In this document: positions 22,060-22,811 of the stretch, in pieces
Layout: each line of letters opens with the position of its first letter
Numbering within the stretch: the stretch's first letter is position 1
Source of the DNA: Avimonoglobus sp965151315
Lineage (GTDB): Bacteria > Bacillota > Clostridia > UBA1381
NCBI GenBank assembly: GCA_965151315.1
Contig: CBCTZG010000043.1
Location: 1 to 22,811, forward strand
Direction: 5' to 3'
DNA: 22,811 bases
Position numbers and translations under genes: made by a program
The notes under the pieces: generated by a model
Databases searched by the model: none
Seen by the model: the letters and a program-made list of their open reading frames with translations, nothing else
What the model was told of the DNA's origin: nothing

Positions 22060-22787
22060 AAGCTCACGTCCTTTCCAGTCAGATCTAAAAAGATTTCCTC
22101 TAAGGTTTTTTCACGATCCATTTCATGGAGCATGCAAAGCGGGCCCTGATACCGCATCCGCCCATTGGCAATGATCCCCACATCGTCCGCCAGCTGGTCG
22201 ATTTCCGACAGCAAATGGCTGGATACGATCACAGTCATGCCATATTGGCCCGGGAGCGACCGGATCAGCTCCCGCATTTCCTGGATACCCGCGGGATCCA
22301 GCCCGTTGGTAGGTTCGTCTAAAATCAGCAGCTTGGGAAACGACAGCATTGCCGCCGCCAGGCCCAGCCGCTGCTTCATACCCAGGGAATATTTTGAAAC
22401 CCGCTTGCTTTGCTGCCGATCCAAACGGACGATTTTCAGTACCTGGTCGATATTGTCTTTGGGCAAGTCCAGAATCGTCTGGTAGATCCGTAGGTTTTCC
22501 CTGGCGGTTAAATGGCCGTAATAAGACGGCGATTCGATCAGCGATCCCATATCCCGGAGCAGCCCGATTTTATTTTTCCGGTTCAGCCGTTTCCCGAAAA
22601 TATCGATTTCCCCCCGCGTAGGATGAACCAGCCCTAACAGCATTTTCAGCGTTGTGGACTTGCCTGCGCCGTTGGGGCCTAAAAAACCATAAATCCTGCC
22701 TTCGCTGACATGCATATCCAGGCTGTCCACGCAGCGCTCGCCGCTGTATTCCTTCGTAAGCAGCTGTGTTCTCACAATTTCCTTCAT
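22056..22787 (-). CDS. ABC exporter ATPase, LanF/CprA/BcrA-like
   Basis: A 243-aa cytoplasmic ATPase with Walker A GPNGAGKST (37-45), the Q-loop region MGSLIESPSYYGHLTARENL, signature YSLGMKQRLGLAAA (133-146), Walker B LLILDEPTNGLDP (153-165) and H-loop VSSHLLSEID. The LIESPSYYGHLTARENL segment is typical of the bacitracin/lantibiotic-resistance ATPases (BcrA, NisF, SpaF, CprA). First gene of the three-gene operon; upstream sequence on this strand ends at the window edge, so the promoter and any two-component regulator lie outside. The ribosome site (AAAGGCGGGAAG) is modest. Confidence 0.92.
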   Translation of the reverse strand: MKEIVRTQLLTKEYSGERCVDSLDMHVSEGRIYGFLGPNGAGKSTTLKMLLGLVHPTRGEIDIFGKRLNRKNKIGLLRDMGSLIESPSYYGHLTARENLRIYQTILDLPKDNIDQVLKIVRLDRQQSKRVSKYSLGMKQRLGLAAAMLSFPKLLILDEPTNGLDPAGIQEMRELIRSLPGQYGMTVIVSSHLLSEIDQLADDVGIIANGRMRYQGPLCMLHEMDREKTLEEIFLDLTGKDVSL

Positions 22788-22811
22788 ACGATACTTCCCG
22801 CCTTTCTTTTT

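Overview
The window looks like the chromosome of an endospore-forming anaerobe of the Clostridia (Bacillota). The grounds are sporulation genes yabP/yabQ next to divIC, a PerR repressor paired with a rubrerythrin carrying an N-terminal rubredoxin domain, AGGAGG ribosome binding sites, frequent GTG/TTG starts and consensus sigma-A promoters. The genus cannot be told from what is here. Coding DNA is moderately GC-rich; the 18.4-19.1 kb stretch is clearly more AT-rich.

Layout. (1) 1-1837, plus strand: end of rqcP (yabO), yabP, yabQ, divIC and an S1-domain gene (yabR), the same order as in Bacillus subtilis, closed by a terminator. (2) 1935-6358, plus: nicotinate phosphoribosyltransferase, then tsaC, a YwlE-type protein arginine phosphatase, rimI and tsaD (NAD salvage, tRNA t6A synthesis, protein modification), closed by a terminator. 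(3) 6447-11707, plus: a promoter, a CdaR/PucR-type regulator, ftsE, ftsX, a coiled-coil M23 murein hydrolase and an S41 C-terminal processing protease, which together look like a cell-wall hydrolysis module. It ends at a bidirectional terminator. (4) 11752-16438: branched-chain amino acid genes, with ilvE on the minus strand diverging from ilvB-ilvN-ilvC on the plus strand. The plus promoter is followed by a structured leader of about 235 nt. (5) 16506-18373: a GNAT acetyltransferase converging on a membrane-anchored HtrA protease, with several hairpins between them. (6) 18541-19032: AT-rich DNA with a broken transposase remnant. (7) 19033-20134: perR and reverse rubrerythrin behind a strong promoter that overlaps a near-perfect 29-bp palindrome. 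(8) 20558-22787, minus: a three-gene ABC exporter with the LanFEG/CprABC (lantibiotic or cationic peptide immunity) architecture.

Most of the window is ordinary core genome. The items most worth a second look are the ilvB leader, the non-canonical active-site segment of IlvB (His at the usual Trp), the unusual cofactor loop of IlvC, the perR operator, the 116-nt yabQ/divIC overlap and the link of the CdaR-type regulator to ftsEX. I found no rRNA, tRNA, CRISPR array or phage genes.
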